Below are positions 25,425-34,595 of a stretch of DNA of 64,000 bases, piece by piece (within the stretch, counting starts at the first letter, position 1; every line of letters starts with the position of its first letter). Both the position numbers and the translations under genes were made by a program. The notes beneath the pieces are model-generated. The model was not told the origin of the DNA, searched no databases, and saw only the letters and a program-made list of their open reading frames with translations. The DNA lies in contig NC_022792.1 in NCBI RefSeq assembly GCF_000504085.1, positions 992,001 through 1,056,000 on the forward strand, given 5' to 3'. The stretch comes from Pseudothermotoga elfii DSM 9442 = NBRC 107921. Lineage in GTDB: Bacteria; Thermotogota; Thermotogae; Thermotogales; DSM-5069.

Positions 25425-25661
25425 ATGTATAAAATAACAGTTTATACCGCGCCAGGTTGCCCTTATTGTGTCAAAGTGAAAAGCTATCTCAGGGAACTTG
25501 GTCTTAAATTTACAGAGGTAGATGTATCAAAAAGCCAAAAAGATGCTGAAAAACTTGTGAGAAGGACCGGTCAAACAGGTGTCCCTGTTGTTGAAATAGG
25601 GAACCAGCTTGTAATTGGTTTTGATAGAGCGAGAATAGATAAACTCCTCGGAGTGAGATAA
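25425..25661 (+). CDS. Glutaredoxin-like protein (NrdH/Grx type)
   Basis: A 78-residue thioredoxin-fold redox protein. Seen: YTAPGCPYCVKVKSYL with the active-site CPYC, TEVDVSKSQKDAEKLV, the cis-proline loop TGVPVVEIGN, and GFDRARIDKLL at the end. It transfers electrons between thiols, possibly to ribonucleotide reductase or peroxiredoxin. A single-base gap (stop 25659-25661, TTG start 25664) joins it to comB. Confidence 0.92.
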   Translation: MYKITVYTAPGCPYCVKVKSYLRELGLKFTEVDVSKSQKDAEKLVRRTGQTGVPVVEIGNQLVIGFDRARIDKLLGVR

Positions 25662-25663
25662 AA

Positions 25664-26338
25664 TTGATTGATGTTCTGTTTTTACCTGAACCTGTATCAC
25701 AGCAACATGTTTGTGTTGTTGTGGATGTTTTGAGAGCAACAAGTACTATTGTCACAGCACTTGCGAATGGTGCCAGATGTGTGGTACCTGTCAGGAAGAT
25801 AGCAGAGGCTAAAAAGAGAAAAGCGGAAAATATTCTGATCTGTGGGGAAAGAAAAGGAATAAAACCAAAAGGGTTTGATCTCGGAAATTCTCCTATAGAG
25901 TATTTCACTGTGAAAGACAAAGAGGTTATTCTCACAACAACAAATGGCACAAGAGCTATATCAATGATCAATTCACAGAAATTGTATGCAGCTTGTTTTC
26001 TAAATTTACATGCAGTTATCGAACAGCTGAGAAATCATGACCATGTGACAATTGTATGTTCCGGGCAAAAAGGAAAGATTGCGTATGAAGATGTACTCTG
26101 TGCCGGTGCAATTGTCTATGAACTAAATGATAAATTGACGGATGGAGCAAGAATATCAAGAGAATTATGGAAGCAATCCAGGAGAAAGGATCTTTCAAAA
26201 CTTCTCTTTGAATCGCAGCATGCTCAAGAACTCGCTGAATATGGATTCTCGTCAGATATAACATTCTGTTCTCAAACAGATTTATACAGCATTGTACCGG
26301 TTTTTGTTGAAGATCGCTTTATAAAACAAGCCCCATAG
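25664..26338 (+). CDS. ComB-family 2-phosphosulfolactate phosphatase-like protein
   Basis: A 224-residue protein of the ComB family, whose characterised members remove phosphate from 2-phosphosulfolactate in coenzyme M synthesis. In bacteria without coenzyme M the role is unclear. Seen: VVVDVLRATSTIVTAL, GERKGIKPKGFDLGNSP, ILTTTNGTRAI, and CAGAIVYEL. Start TTG 25664 is the only one that keeps the first strand. The stop lies within the terminator stem at 26324-26348. Confidence 0.82.
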   Translation: MIDVLFLPEPVSQQHVCVVVDVLRATSTIVTALANGARCVVPVRKIAEAKKRKAENILICGERKGIKPKGFDLGNSPIEYFTVKDKEVILTTTNGTRAISMINSQKLYAACFLNLHAVIEQLRNHDHVTIVCSGQKGKIAYEDVLCAGAIVYELNDKLTDGARISRELWKQSRRKDLSKLLFESQHAQELAEYGFSSDITFCSQTDLYSIVPVFVEDRFIKQAP

Positions 26339-26348
26339 GGGCTTGTTT
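26324..26348. terminator. Bidirectional terminator between comB and tpi
   Basis: Perfect 11-base stem AAACAAGCCCC (26324-26334) / GGGGCTTGTTT (26338-26348), loop ATA. It carries the stops of the converging comB and tpi genes. The T-rich right arm and A-rich left arm supply U tracts in both directions. Confidence 0.85.
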
Positions 26349-27105
26349 ATACTAACCAGGAGGCTATCTTTGCAAGTTCAACAAACTGATCATCAAGACT
26401 TGCTCCACCTACCAGGCCGCCATCAATATCCGGCTGAATCATTAACCCAAGGAAATTATCAGGCTTAATGCTACCTCCATATAAAATGGGTATCTGCTGA
26501 GCAAATTCCTGACCATAAAGTTGTTCAAGCAACTTTCGTATAAACATATGCACTTGTTGAGCCTGATGTGGTTTTGCAACTATCCCCGTTCCAATAGCCC
26601 ACACTGGCTCATAAGCTATTACAATCTTTCTGACATCATCTTCGTTCAGACCAAACAATGCTTGTCTCAGCTGAGATTCAATGACGCAAAAGGTTAATCC
26701 CTTTTCCCTCTCTTCTTTTGTTTCACCAATACATATGATTGGTTTCATACCATTGCTGAGTACAGCTTTGATCTTTTTGTTGATCATTTCATCTGTTTCA
26801 CCAAAAATGTGACGACGTTCGGAATGGCCGATGATTACATATTCAATATTCAATTCCTTAAGCATCACAGGAGAGATTTCACCGGTGAAGGCTCCAAAAT
26901 TTTCGTAATAACAATTCTGTGCACCTATATGTAAGTTACTTCCCTTGAGTATTTCTGTAATATCGGAGAGGCAAACAAAAGGCGGGCACAATACTATCTT
27001 GAAATTCATACCCGCCAGATCCTGAACAAGTTTATTAACAAAGAATTTAGCCTGTTCATTAGTTTTGTTCATTTTCCAGTTACCAGCTAATATGACTCTA
27101 TCTAT
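26347..27105 (-). CDS. tpiA: Triosephosphate isomerase, without its own start codon (C-terminal half of a PGK-TIM fusion)
   Basis: Interconverts dihydroxyacetone phosphate and glyceraldehyde 3-phosphate. The frame opens after a TAA immediately upstream and begins [17 protein letters not shown]. The only ATG (27072) lies inside GNWKMNKT and would remove the first strand and the active-site Asn and Lys. Other catalytic parts are intact: [10 protein letters not shown] (His), [13 protein letters not shown] (Glu), [11 protein letters not shown]. Expression therefore needs a -1 shift from pgk at 27105-27113, giving 252 TIM residues and a 649-residue fusion, as described for T. maritima PGK-TIM. Confidence 0.93.
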   Translation of the reverse strand: MDRVILAGNWKMNKTNEQAKFFVNKLVQDLAGMNFKIVLCPPFVCLSDITEILKGSNLHIGAQNCYYENFGAFTGEISPVMLKELNIEYVIIGHSERRHIFGETDEMINKKIKAVLSNGMKPIICIGETKEEREKGLTFCVIESQLRQALFGLNEDDVRKIVIAYEPVWAIGTGIVAKPHQAQQVHMFIRKLLEQLYGQEFAQQIPILYGGSIKPDNFLGLMIQPDIDGGLVGGASLDDQFVELAKIASWLV

Positions 27106-28295
27106 TTTTTTTTATCAGCAATACTCCTTATACCTGGGAGATCCTTTCCTTCAAGAAATTCGAGTGATGCTCCTCCTCCTGTCGAGACATGCGAATAAGC
27201 TGATTCCAAACCGAATTTGGCAACAGCTGCCGCAGAATCTCCCCCGCCTATAACAGTTGTTCCTTTTATTTTGGCTATCATTTCAGCAACAGCTTTCGTT
27301 CCCCCTGCAAAATCTTCAATTTCGAAAACGCCCATAGGACCATTCCAAACGACAGTCTTAGCGTTTTTCAAAGCTTCTTCGAATACTTTTATTGTTTTTG
27401 GACCTATATCCAATCCCATCCACCCATCATCTATTCCATCTTTTAAGTCAGCTGTTTTCTTCTCAACGCCGGCTTCTATTTTTTGGGCAACGATGGCATC
27501 CACAGGGAGGACTATCTCAACTTTCTTTTCCTTTGCTTGCTCAAGTATTTGTTTTGCAAGATCCAGTTTGTCATTTTCGACCAGGGAGGATCCGACTTTT
27601 AATCCCTGGGCTTTGAGAAATGTGAACATCATAGCCCCACCGATGAGGAGTTTATCAGCTTTGTTTAAGAGATTAGTTATTACCCCTATTTTATCCGATA
27701 CTTTCGCACCACCAAGCACAACTACATATGGGTGATCTGGTTCATAAGTGACCTTGTTCAGAAAATCAATTTCCTTTTCCATAAGGAACCCTGCGACACT
27801 GGGTATGAAATTTGCAATACCGACATTTGAGGCGTGTGCCCTGTGTGCTGTACCAAACGCGTCATTTACGTGAATATCAGCAAGCTCCGCCCAGGCTTTA
27901 GCCAATTCCTGGTCGTTCTTTTCTTCGCCAGGATGAAATCTGGTATTTTCAAGTAAAAGTACATCGCCAACCTTCATATTTTTCACAGCTTCTTTTACTT
28001 CTTCACCAACTACATGTGGAACAAAGATTACATTCAAACCTGATATATTTTTTAAATGCTCCGCGATCGGCTTTAAACTATACTTTGGATCAAATGATCC
28101 TTTTGGCCTGCCCAAGTGAGAAAGCAATATAACTTTTGCTTTTTTCTCGACAGCATATTTGATTGTTGGAAGAGCGGCTGTGATTCGTGTGTCGTCAGAT
28201 ACTTTTCCATCTTTACCGATAGGGACGTTAAAATCAACTCTCATTATCACTGCTTTATTTGAAAGATCTATATCTTTTATTGTCAATTTTTTCAT
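27102..28295 (-). CDS. pgk: Phosphoglycerate kinase
   Basis: Transfers phosphate from 1,3-bisphosphoglycerate to ADP. At 397 residues it is full length on its own. Seen: [80 protein letters not shown], and the C-terminal [13 protein letters not shown] and [17 protein letters not shown] 28295 follows AGGAGGTGAT. Stop TAG at 27102-27104 comes directly after the A9 run. Expected products are free PGK and a PGK-TIM fusion. Upstream is gap, across a hairpin at 28320-28345. Confidence 0.97.
   Translation of the reverse strand: MKKLTIKDIDLSNKAVIMRVDFNVPIGKDGKVSDDTRITAALPTIKYAVEKKAKVILLSHLGRPKGSFDPKYSLKPIAEHLKNISGLNVIFVPHVVGEEVKEAVKNMKVGDVLLLENTRFHPGEEKNDQELAKAWAELADIHVNDAFGTAHRAHASNVGIANFIPSVAGFLMEKEIDFLNKVTYEPDHPYVVVLGGAKVSDKIGVITNLLNKADKLLIGGAMMFTFLKAQGLKVGSSLVENDKLDLAKQILEQAKEKKVEIVLPVDAIVAQKIEAGVEKKTADLKDGIDDGWMGLDIGPKTIKVFEEALKNAKTVVWNGPMGVFEIEDFAGGTKAVAEMIAKIKGTTVIGGGDSAAAVAKFGLESAYSHVSTGGGASLEFLEGKDLPGIRSIADKKK
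27105..27129 (-). other. -1 frameshift signal joining pgk to tpi
   Basis: The pgk frame ends GAT AAA AAA AAA TAG (A9 is the complement of 27105-27113). Re-reading one A gives ATA GAT AGA, the tpi frame. A Shine-Dalgarno-like AAGGAG (complement of 27124-27129) stands exactly 10 bases upstream of the run, the spacing of the stimulator in E. coli dnaX. One extra A from RNA polymerase slippage would have the same result. Confidence 0.85.
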
Positions 28296-28319
28296 CTTAT
28301 CACCTCCTGTTGACTTGTG

Positions 28320-28345
28320 AAAAGAGGGGATAACACCCCTCTTTT
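28320..28345 (-). terminator. Hairpin between gap and pgk
   Basis: Perfect 10-base stem AAAAGAGGGG (28320-28329) / CCCCTCTTTT (28336-28345), loop of 6. On the transcribed strand the U run is inside the right arm. It may act as a partial terminator or an RNA-processing/stability element that sets gap and pgk-tpi levels apart. Confidence 0.6.
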
Positions 28346-28348
28346 GAG

Positions 28349-29386
<1,038 letters not shown>

Positions 29387-29425
29387 TCATCTTTGTTTAA
29401 AATGGTGATCACTTTGTGTAAAATC

Positions 29426-29770
29426 TCACAAACCAGGTAATCCACTCAACCCAACTATTTTTGAAAGCTCCTCCTCGCGTTTTTTTGTTACCTCTCGCAA
29501 CGCCTCATTAATAGCCGCAACTATCAAGTCATTGAACATTTCTCTATCTTCCAGCAAAGAATCTTCATACTCAATAGAGACAATTTCATAATTGCACTTG
29601 GCTGTTACCTTTACTGCTCCGCCACCCGATGTAGATGAAACTTCTATGTTTTCAAAAGAATTTTCGAGTTTCTCAATCTCGTCTCTCATTTTTTGTTGAA
29701 TCTGCTCAAACCCGCTACTCTTATCAATTTTGCCATAACTTTTTCCACCAAACCCTTTTATTTTTTTCAC
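29426..29770 (-). CDS. YbaB/EbfC-type nucleoid-associated protein
   Basis: A 114-residue DNA-binding protein of the YbaB/EbfC family, usually encoded after dnaX. Seen: QQKMRDEIEKLENSFENIEV, the family beta segment GGGAVKVTAKCNYEIVSIEY, and a C-terminal helix EALREVTKKREEELSKI. The N-terminal 20 residues are basic and glycine-rich. The start is GTG 29770, 6 bases after dnaX. The usual recR is not here; gap follows instead. Confidence 0.9.
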   Translation of the reverse strand: MKKIKGFGGKSYGKIDKSSGFEQIQQKMRDEIEKLENSFENIEVSSTSGGGAVKVTAKCNYEIVSIEYEDSLLEDREMFNDLIVAAINEALREVTKKREEELSKIVGLSGLPGL

Positions 29771-29776
29771 TCAACT

Positions 29777-31174
29777 TCACTCCTCTATACGAATTTTTCC
29801 CGGAAAACTTTCCTGGAGTTTCTGGAGGATTCTCCTTTCTCGGTCTTCGTCCAAGCGTATATCTACCACGCAGTTTCTTTTCACATATGTTTTAAACAAA
29901 TATTCAACTTCAAGGATTTTTTCCCTCAGATACTCGTACTGAAATCTCTGTGAAGGTAGTAAGGATATCTCAATACTATCTCCTCTGTCTGAGATTTTAG
30001 ACTGTAACAAAGCTATACAAATAGCCATATCGCCCTGTTCCTTCAAATAACTCAGAAGTTCCTCTATTTTGCTTTTTTCTTTTGAACTTTTTTTCTCTTC
30101 TACGGGTTCTGATTTTTCGGTTGATTTATTTTTGATTTCATAATCATGCTCAATTTTTTCAGGTGATTCAAACTTCGAAGCAAGATTCATCGAAAGGAGT
30201 TTGCAAATAGCTTTTCTATTCTCACTATATTTGAGCTCTCTGAGAATCAAAACCAAATTTTCACCAATTGATATTAGATCTCTTGATGGATTTCGTGAAA
30301 TTTCTTCTTCTATGATTTCGATAGATGACTGCAATAACTGATCGACATCTAAGCCACTTCTATGTACCTCATCCACCAGTTCCCCGACTTCTTTTACCAG
30401 TCCGTTTCTGATGGCTTTAATGTACCTTTGAACTATTTCATCTGGTACGAGTCCAAGGGCTTTTTCCACGACCTGTGGCGTTATCACTTGACCATCAGCA
30501 TAATTTGCAATTTGCTCTAAGTAAGATAACGCATCACGCATACCGCCAGATGCTCTTCTAGCTATCATTCTTGCTGCGTCCTCATGCAACTCTATCGACT
30601 CAAAATGGGCAACCTTTCTGATGTTTTCAAGGATAGCATCTTCGCTAAAATTTCTGAATTCTATGACCTGGCATCTCGATATTATCGTTTGTGGTACTCT
30701 TTCAAGATTGGTTGTCGCGAGCACAAAAAGTACTTTTTCAGGAGGCTCTTCAAGAGTTTTCAGTAAAGCATTAAATGCTTCACGAGTTAACATGTGAAAC
30801 TCATCAATTATATAAATCTTGTGCGACGAGAGCATTGGTTTAAATCCAACTGCGTCTCTGATTTTGCGAATTTCATCAATACCTCTGTTTGAAGCTGCAT
30901 CAAGCTCTATAACATCTGGGTGCGTTCCTCTGTCGATAGAGAGACAACTTTCGCATTCACAGCATGGCTCATATCCCTTTCTGTTTGAGCAATTCAGAGC
31001 CTTCGCGAGAATTCTCGCAACAGAGGTCTTGCCGGTTCCCCGGGGGCCTGAAAATATATATGCATGTGATATCTTATTTTTGAGTAATGCATTTTGGAGA
31101 ACCAATTTTGCTTGAAGCTGGTCTATTATTTGATCGAAGTTCTTTGGCCTATATTTTCGATAAAGGGCTTCCAT
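29777..31174 (-). CDS. dnaX: DNA polymerase III gamma/tau subunit
   Basis: Clamp-loader ATPase. The 465-residue protein has MEALYRKYRPKNFDQII, Walker A SGPRGTGKTS, four zinc cysteines (CSNRKGYEPCCECESC), sensor region DEFHMLTREAFNALLKTLEEPP and ISRCQVIEF. A lysine/glutamate-rich linker starts near residue 340, then a C-terminal tau-like domain. The linker carries A7 (complement of 30088-30094) and A6 runs; a +1 shift at A7 would end at TAG 30064-30066 and leave about 369 residues, a gamma-like form (see findings). ATG 31174 has AAAGGAGG. Confidence 0.95.
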   Translation of the reverse strand: MEALYRKYRPKNFDQIIDQLQAKLVLQNALLKNKISHAYIFSGPRGTGKTSVARILAKALNCSNRKGYEPCCECESCLSIDRGTHPDVIELDAASNRGIDEIRKIRDAVGFKPMLSSHKIYIIDEFHMLTREAFNALLKTLEEPPEKVLFVLATTNLERVPQTIISRCQVIEFRNFSEDAILENIRKVAHFESIELHEDAARMIARRASGGMRDALSYLEQIANYADGQVITPQVVEKALGLVPDEIVQRYIKAIRNGLVKEVGELVDEVHRSGLDVDQLLQSSIEIIEEEISRNPSRDLISIGENLVLILRELKYSENRKAICKLLSMNLASKFESPEKIEHDYEIKNKSTEKSEPVEEKKSSKEKSKIEELLSYLKEQGDMAICIALLQSKISDRGDSIEISLLPSQRFQYEYLREKILEVEYLFKTYVKRNCVVDIRLDEDRERRILQKLQESFPGKIRIEE

Positions 31175-31228
31175 GTGGTTCCTCCTTTGATTAAATTATA
31201 ACAGATAAGACTTTTGTGGAGGTGCAAA

Positions 31229-31780
31229 ATGGTATATTCGAGATTAAAAACAGGCTTTTTATTGATTCTCGTATTTTTCAGTGTCACATTTGTAGCTAAC
31301 ACGACTCCGAGCTGGTTTAAGGAGCTCGTTATAGAAAGCCGATCTGGTCACGGTCTGATCGTGGATGAACAAATAATAGATGATTTGTATGAGAGTATTA
31401 TTGAAATATCAGAAAAATATGATCTTGATCCTTTGATAATAATAGCCCTAATAAAAGTGGAAAGTGAGTTCAGGAATGTTGTTGGCATGTATGGTGAGCT
31501 TGGTTTAGTTCAAATCAAACCACAGACAGCACAATTTGTCGCGCAAATCTACGACTTATCTGAGCCTGAAGAAGGATGGATAACCCTGCTTTGGAACTAT
31601 GAGTTGAACATTGAATACGGTGTCTTATATCTCAAATATTTGATTCAAAGAACTTCCGGCAATCTTTTAAAGGCGCTTGAGTTGTACAATGGTGGTAGTA
31701 TGAAAACAGAGTATGCCAACAGGATTTTTCAGCAATACAAGGAGTTGATGGCCTATCAGATTACTGATAGTAGAAGATGA
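31229..31780 (+). CDS. Exported lytic transglycosylase (SLT domain)
   Basis: Cleaves peptidoglycan glycan strands outside the membrane. The 183-residue protein has a signal segment (residues 9-25, FLLILVFFSVTFVANT) and an SLT core: YDLDPLIIIALIKVESEF with the catalytic glutamate, GELGLVQIKPQTAQFV, and ELYNGGSMKTEYANRI. I chose ATG 31229 (GGAGGTG 5 bases before). Its last 9 codons overlap the next gene, and an AAGGAG at 31739-31744 inside it probably serves that gene. Divergent from dnaX. Confidence 0.9.
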   Translation: MVYSRLKTGFLLILVFFSVTFVANTTPSWFKELVIESRSGHGLIVDEQIIDDLYESIIEISEKYDLDPLIIIALIKVESEFRNVVGMYGELGLVQIKPQTAQFVAQIYDLSEPEEGWITLLWNYELNIEYGVLYLKYLIQRTSGNLLKALELYNGGSMKTEYANRIFQQYKELMAYQITDSRR

Positions 31781-32414
31781 TCCGAAAATAGCCCGTCTTT
31801 TGCAGATTCTTTTTGAAAATAACGGCTATGAAGTATATGTGGCTCATAATGGTGAGGATGGATGGCAAACATTTTTACTGGAAAATCCAGTGGTTGTTGT
31901 GCTTGATCTGATGCTCCCAGGTATGGATGGTTTTGAGGTTTTGGAAAAAATAAGATCAACCGATGCAGAAGTTGGTATAGTTATTCTAACTGCCAGAGGT
32001 GAGGTTGAAAATAAGATACGCGGCTTGAAAAAAGGAGCCGATGATTATCTCCCAAAACCTTTTCACCTGGATGAATTGCTGGCGCGTGTCGAAGCTGTAG
32101 CCAGAAGGGTTAGAAAAACAGATTTGTTGAAAATAGGTCCATTGACATTTGATATGAAATCGAAAATTCTTAGCTTTCCTGATGGCAGAGAAACAATTCT
32201 TTCAGACAGGGAAAGTGCTCTTTTATACCACCTCTATGTTAACATGAGAAAAGTTGTGAGTAGAGATGAATTGCTCAAAGAAGTATGGGGAAACAACAGT
32301 TATATAAGCCGAAACATAGTTGATGTTTATATAAAGTACTTGAGGGATAAATTTGGAGAATACGCAGATTTTATTAAAACTGTGAGAGGGACTGGTTATG
32401 TTCTCGACGCTTAA
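31755..32414 (+). CDS. OmpR-family response regulator without a canonical start codon
   Basis: About 219 residues. Receiver: LLIVEDDPKIARLL (acidic pocket), VVVLDLMLPGMDGFE (phospho-acceptor), VILTARGE, YLPKPFH. Winged helix: LSDRESALLYHLYV, RDELLKEVWG, VDVYIKYLRDKFGE, VRGTGYVL. The frame is open from 31749 but has no ATG, GTG or TTG before TTG 31800, which would delete the acidic pocket. The best fit is ATC 31755 (giving MRLLIVEDD), 10 bases after AAGGAG 31739-31744; CTG 31764 is an alternative, or a frameshift from ATG 31748. The end overlaps the kinase by 17 bases. Confidence 0.85.
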   Translation: MRLLIVEDDPKIARLLQILFENNGYEVYVAHNGEDGWQTFLLENPVVVVLDLMLPGMDGFEVLEKIRSTDAEVGIVILTARGEVENKIRGLKKGADDYLPKPFHLDELLARVEAVARRVRKTDLLKIGPLTFDMKSKILSFPDGRETILSDRESALLYHLYVNMRKVVSRDELLKEVWGNNSYISRNIVDVYIKYLRDKFGEYADFIKTVRGTGYVLDA

Positions 32415-33693
32415 ATGGAAAATGGTATTCTGGTATACGACATTTTTTTCGATAATTCTTGGCTTTGGATTGATTAGTGCTTATAAGCTGGTGAAAAATA
32501 TACATTTAAACCGATCTGTCGAGTCTTTGAGGCAGAATGTTCTTCAATTTCTCAGAATGCCCGGGGTTATGAGAAATTTTGCTTTACCCCCAGGTGTAGC
32601 TATTATTGACGAAAATGGTAATTTAATAGCGGGCTCTATAAATACTGAGCATGAAAATTTTGATCATTTTCTTTCTCGTGTTTTCTCAGTTAAAAATCCC
32701 GCCTACATAAAACTGGGTGAAGATGAATATCTTGTTTTCAAAGCAAAGTTCGTTGTTCTTAACAAAGAAAGAGATTATTACCTGCTCTCTCCGGCTGGAG
32801 GCATGGGTGATTTTCTTAGAATTCTTGCCAGGTCCTTTTTCATGCTATGGGTGATTTTCAGTGTTTTTTCTTTTGTACTTGGGAATTATTTTGTAAACAA
32901 ATCTCTCACACCAATGCGTCGAATAACAGATGAACTGAAAGATATAAATGCTGCGGATTTAGCCAAGAGAGTCCATGATCCTGAAACAAATGATGAGGTT
33001 TCAAAACTGGCAAAGACAATCAATGAGATGCTTGACAGGCTCCAGGTTGGATTTGAAGCACAGAATGATTTCATAAATGATGTTTCCCATGAGTTGAAAA
33101 CGCCGCTGGCAACTATACAGGGTTATGCAGAATTGATGCAAAAGTTTTCATACAACAAAGAAATAGTTATTGAGTCTGCCAGAACGATCCAGGATACTTC
33201 TATTAAACTTGCAAAGCTGGTTGAAACTCTGCTATCGCTTTCGAAACCTGTTACGAAAGTAGAATTTCAAAATATAGAGCTCAACACTTTTTTACATAAC
33301 CTTGCAGAGCAGTTTCGATTACAGTTCAAGGAATTTTCAATATATGTCGAAGGTCAAGGTTGTGGATACGCAGACCCGAGGGTACTTGAAATCATTGTAA
33401 AAGCATTGGTTGAAAATGCTGTGAAGTTTTCAAAAGACAGAAAAGAAATAATTCTCAAATGTGGTGATAGCTGGGTAAGTGTAAAAGATTTTGGAATAGG
33501 TATGAGTGAATTTGAAAAAAACAAAATATTCCACAAGTTTTACAAAGGGGATAAATCTCGATCAAGCGAAGGATATGGATTGGGATTATCACTGGTGGAA
33601 AAACTTGCGAAAACCATGAATTGTAAGATTGAAGTAGAAAGCGAACTCAACAAAGGCAGTGAATTTATCGTAAAAATGCCACCGTGCAACTAA
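32398..33693 (+). CDS. Membrane sensor histidine kinase with HAMP domain
   Basis: A 431-residue kinase. Membrane helices at about residues 9-29 and 143-166 enclose a sensor of about 110 residues. Then a HAMP domain (TPMRRITDELKDINAADLAKRV), HisKA with INDVSHELKTPLATIQGYAEL (phospho-acceptor His) and HATPase with VKALVENAVKFSK, VKDFGIGMS, FHKFYKGDKS and GYGLGLSLV. It is of EnvZ/CusS-like layout and is translated from inside the regulator gene, so the two form a pair. The stimulus is unknown; neighbours act on the cell wall. Confidence 0.93.
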   Translation: MFSTLKWKMVFWYTTFFSIILGFGLISAYKLVKNIHLNRSVESLRQNVLQFLRMPGVMRNFALPPGVAIIDENGNLIAGSINTEHENFDHFLSRVFSVKNPAYIKLGEDEYLVFKAKFVVLNKERDYYLLSPAGGMGDFLRILARSFFMLWVIFSVFSFVLGNYFVNKSLTPMRRITDELKDINAADLAKRVHDPETNDEVSKLAKTINEMLDRLQVGFEAQNDFINDVSHELKTPLATIQGYAELMQKFSYNKEIVIESARTIQDTSIKLAKLVETLLSLSKPVTKVEFQNIELNTFLHNLAEQFRLQFKEFSIYVEGQGCGYADPRVLEIIVKALVENAVKFSKDRKEIILKCGDSWVSVKDFGIGMSEFEKNKIFHKFYKGDKSRSSEGYGLGLSLVEKLAKTMNCKIEVESELNKGSEFIVKMPPCN

Positions 33694-33704
33694 GGAGGGA
33701 CGAT

Positions 33705-34595
33705 ATGAAAGTAGGTGGACAGGCTGTAATCGAAGGTGTTCTGATGATGGGCAAAAAAGTTGTTGTTGCGGTTAGGAACAGTGAGGGAAAGATAGTAATA
33801 GAGGAAATAGCAAAAAAATCTCCTTCACAATCGAAGTTCTTCAAAATTCCTTTTCTAAGAGGAATTGTTAGTCTATTTTACTCTCTCTATTATGGAATAT
33901 ACGCTCTGGACAGATCAGCCGAGATAAGCTCCGGACAGAAAATGAAAAAATCAGAAACATTCTGGTCTATTTTTTTAGCTGTAGTGATGGCTGTCGGTTT
34001 ATTTATAATCTCTCCTGTCATGATAACAAATCTCCTGGGATTCTTAAAACAAAATGAGTTTTTGTTTTCACTCACAGAAGGCTTAATAAGAATCGCGATG
34101 TTTCTTATCTACGTCGGTATTATCTCATTTTTGAAAGATGTAAAAAGAATTTTCCAGTATCATGGAGCAGAACATATGAGTATACATACATACGAGGCCG
34201 GAGAAGAGTTGACCGTCGAAAATGCAGTAAAACATAGTACTATTCATCCAAGGTGTGGTACAAATTTTGCTATGATTTTTCTTATAGCCTCTATAATTGT
34301 TTTCAGTTTGCTGGGTATAGTAAAACCGAACAGTTTGGCCTGGAGAGTAGTGATTAGAGTTGTCTTTATACCACTGGTCATAGGTGTTGCGTACGAGTTT
34401 CTCAGAATTTCTGCCAGAAGATCAAAGATCAGCAAGATCTTCATTTTGCCAGGCCTGCTTCTGCAGAAATTAACAACTGCCCAACCTGATGAATCGCAGT
34501 TAGCGGTTGCTATCGCGGCGCTGAAGGAAGCAATAAGCGAAGAAAACAGCGCAGATGCACAAGTAGATCACGAAGGACCAGAGTTTTTTGGATAG
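33705..34595 (+). CDS. DUF1385 (YqhQ-like) membrane protein
   Basis: A 296-residue membrane protein of the YqhQ family, function unknown. Seen: VGGQAVIEGVLMMGKKVVVAVR at the N-terminus, three to four membrane helices between residues 85 and 240, FQYHGAEHMSIHTYE with conserved histidines, and HPRCGTNFAMIF. ATG 33705 has AAGGAGGGACG. Its last 96 bases overlap, tail to tail, with the transferase gene on the other strand; the family's usual end (TTAQPDESQLAVAIAAL) is inside the overlap, so the overlap is real coding sequence. Confidence 0.9.
   Translation: MKVGGQAVIEGVLMMGKKVVVAVRNSEGKIVIEEIAKKSPSQSKFFKIPFLRGIVSLFYSLYYGIYALDRSAEISSGQKMKKSETFWSIFLAVVMAVGLFIISPVMITNLLGFLKQNEFLFSLTEGLIRIAMFLIYVGIISFLKDVKRIFQYHGAEHMSIHTYEAGEELTVENAVKHSTIHPRCGTNFAMIFLIASIIVFSLLGIVKPNSLAWRVVIRVVFIPLVIGVAYEFLRISARRSKISKIFILPGLLLQKLTTAQPDESQLAVAIAALKEAISEENSADAQVDHEGPEFFG

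Noticed and set aside
26347-27072. ATG 27072 as the true start of triosephosphate isomerase
   Set aside because: It lies inside the conserved GNWKMNKT and would lose the first beta strand and the active-site Asn and Lys.
27217-27735. 172-codon frame on the plus strand opposite pgk
   Set aside because: An antisense shadow of pgk with no ribosome binding site or family feature. The same holds for the frames opposite ychF, dnaE, cysK and the S9 peptidase.
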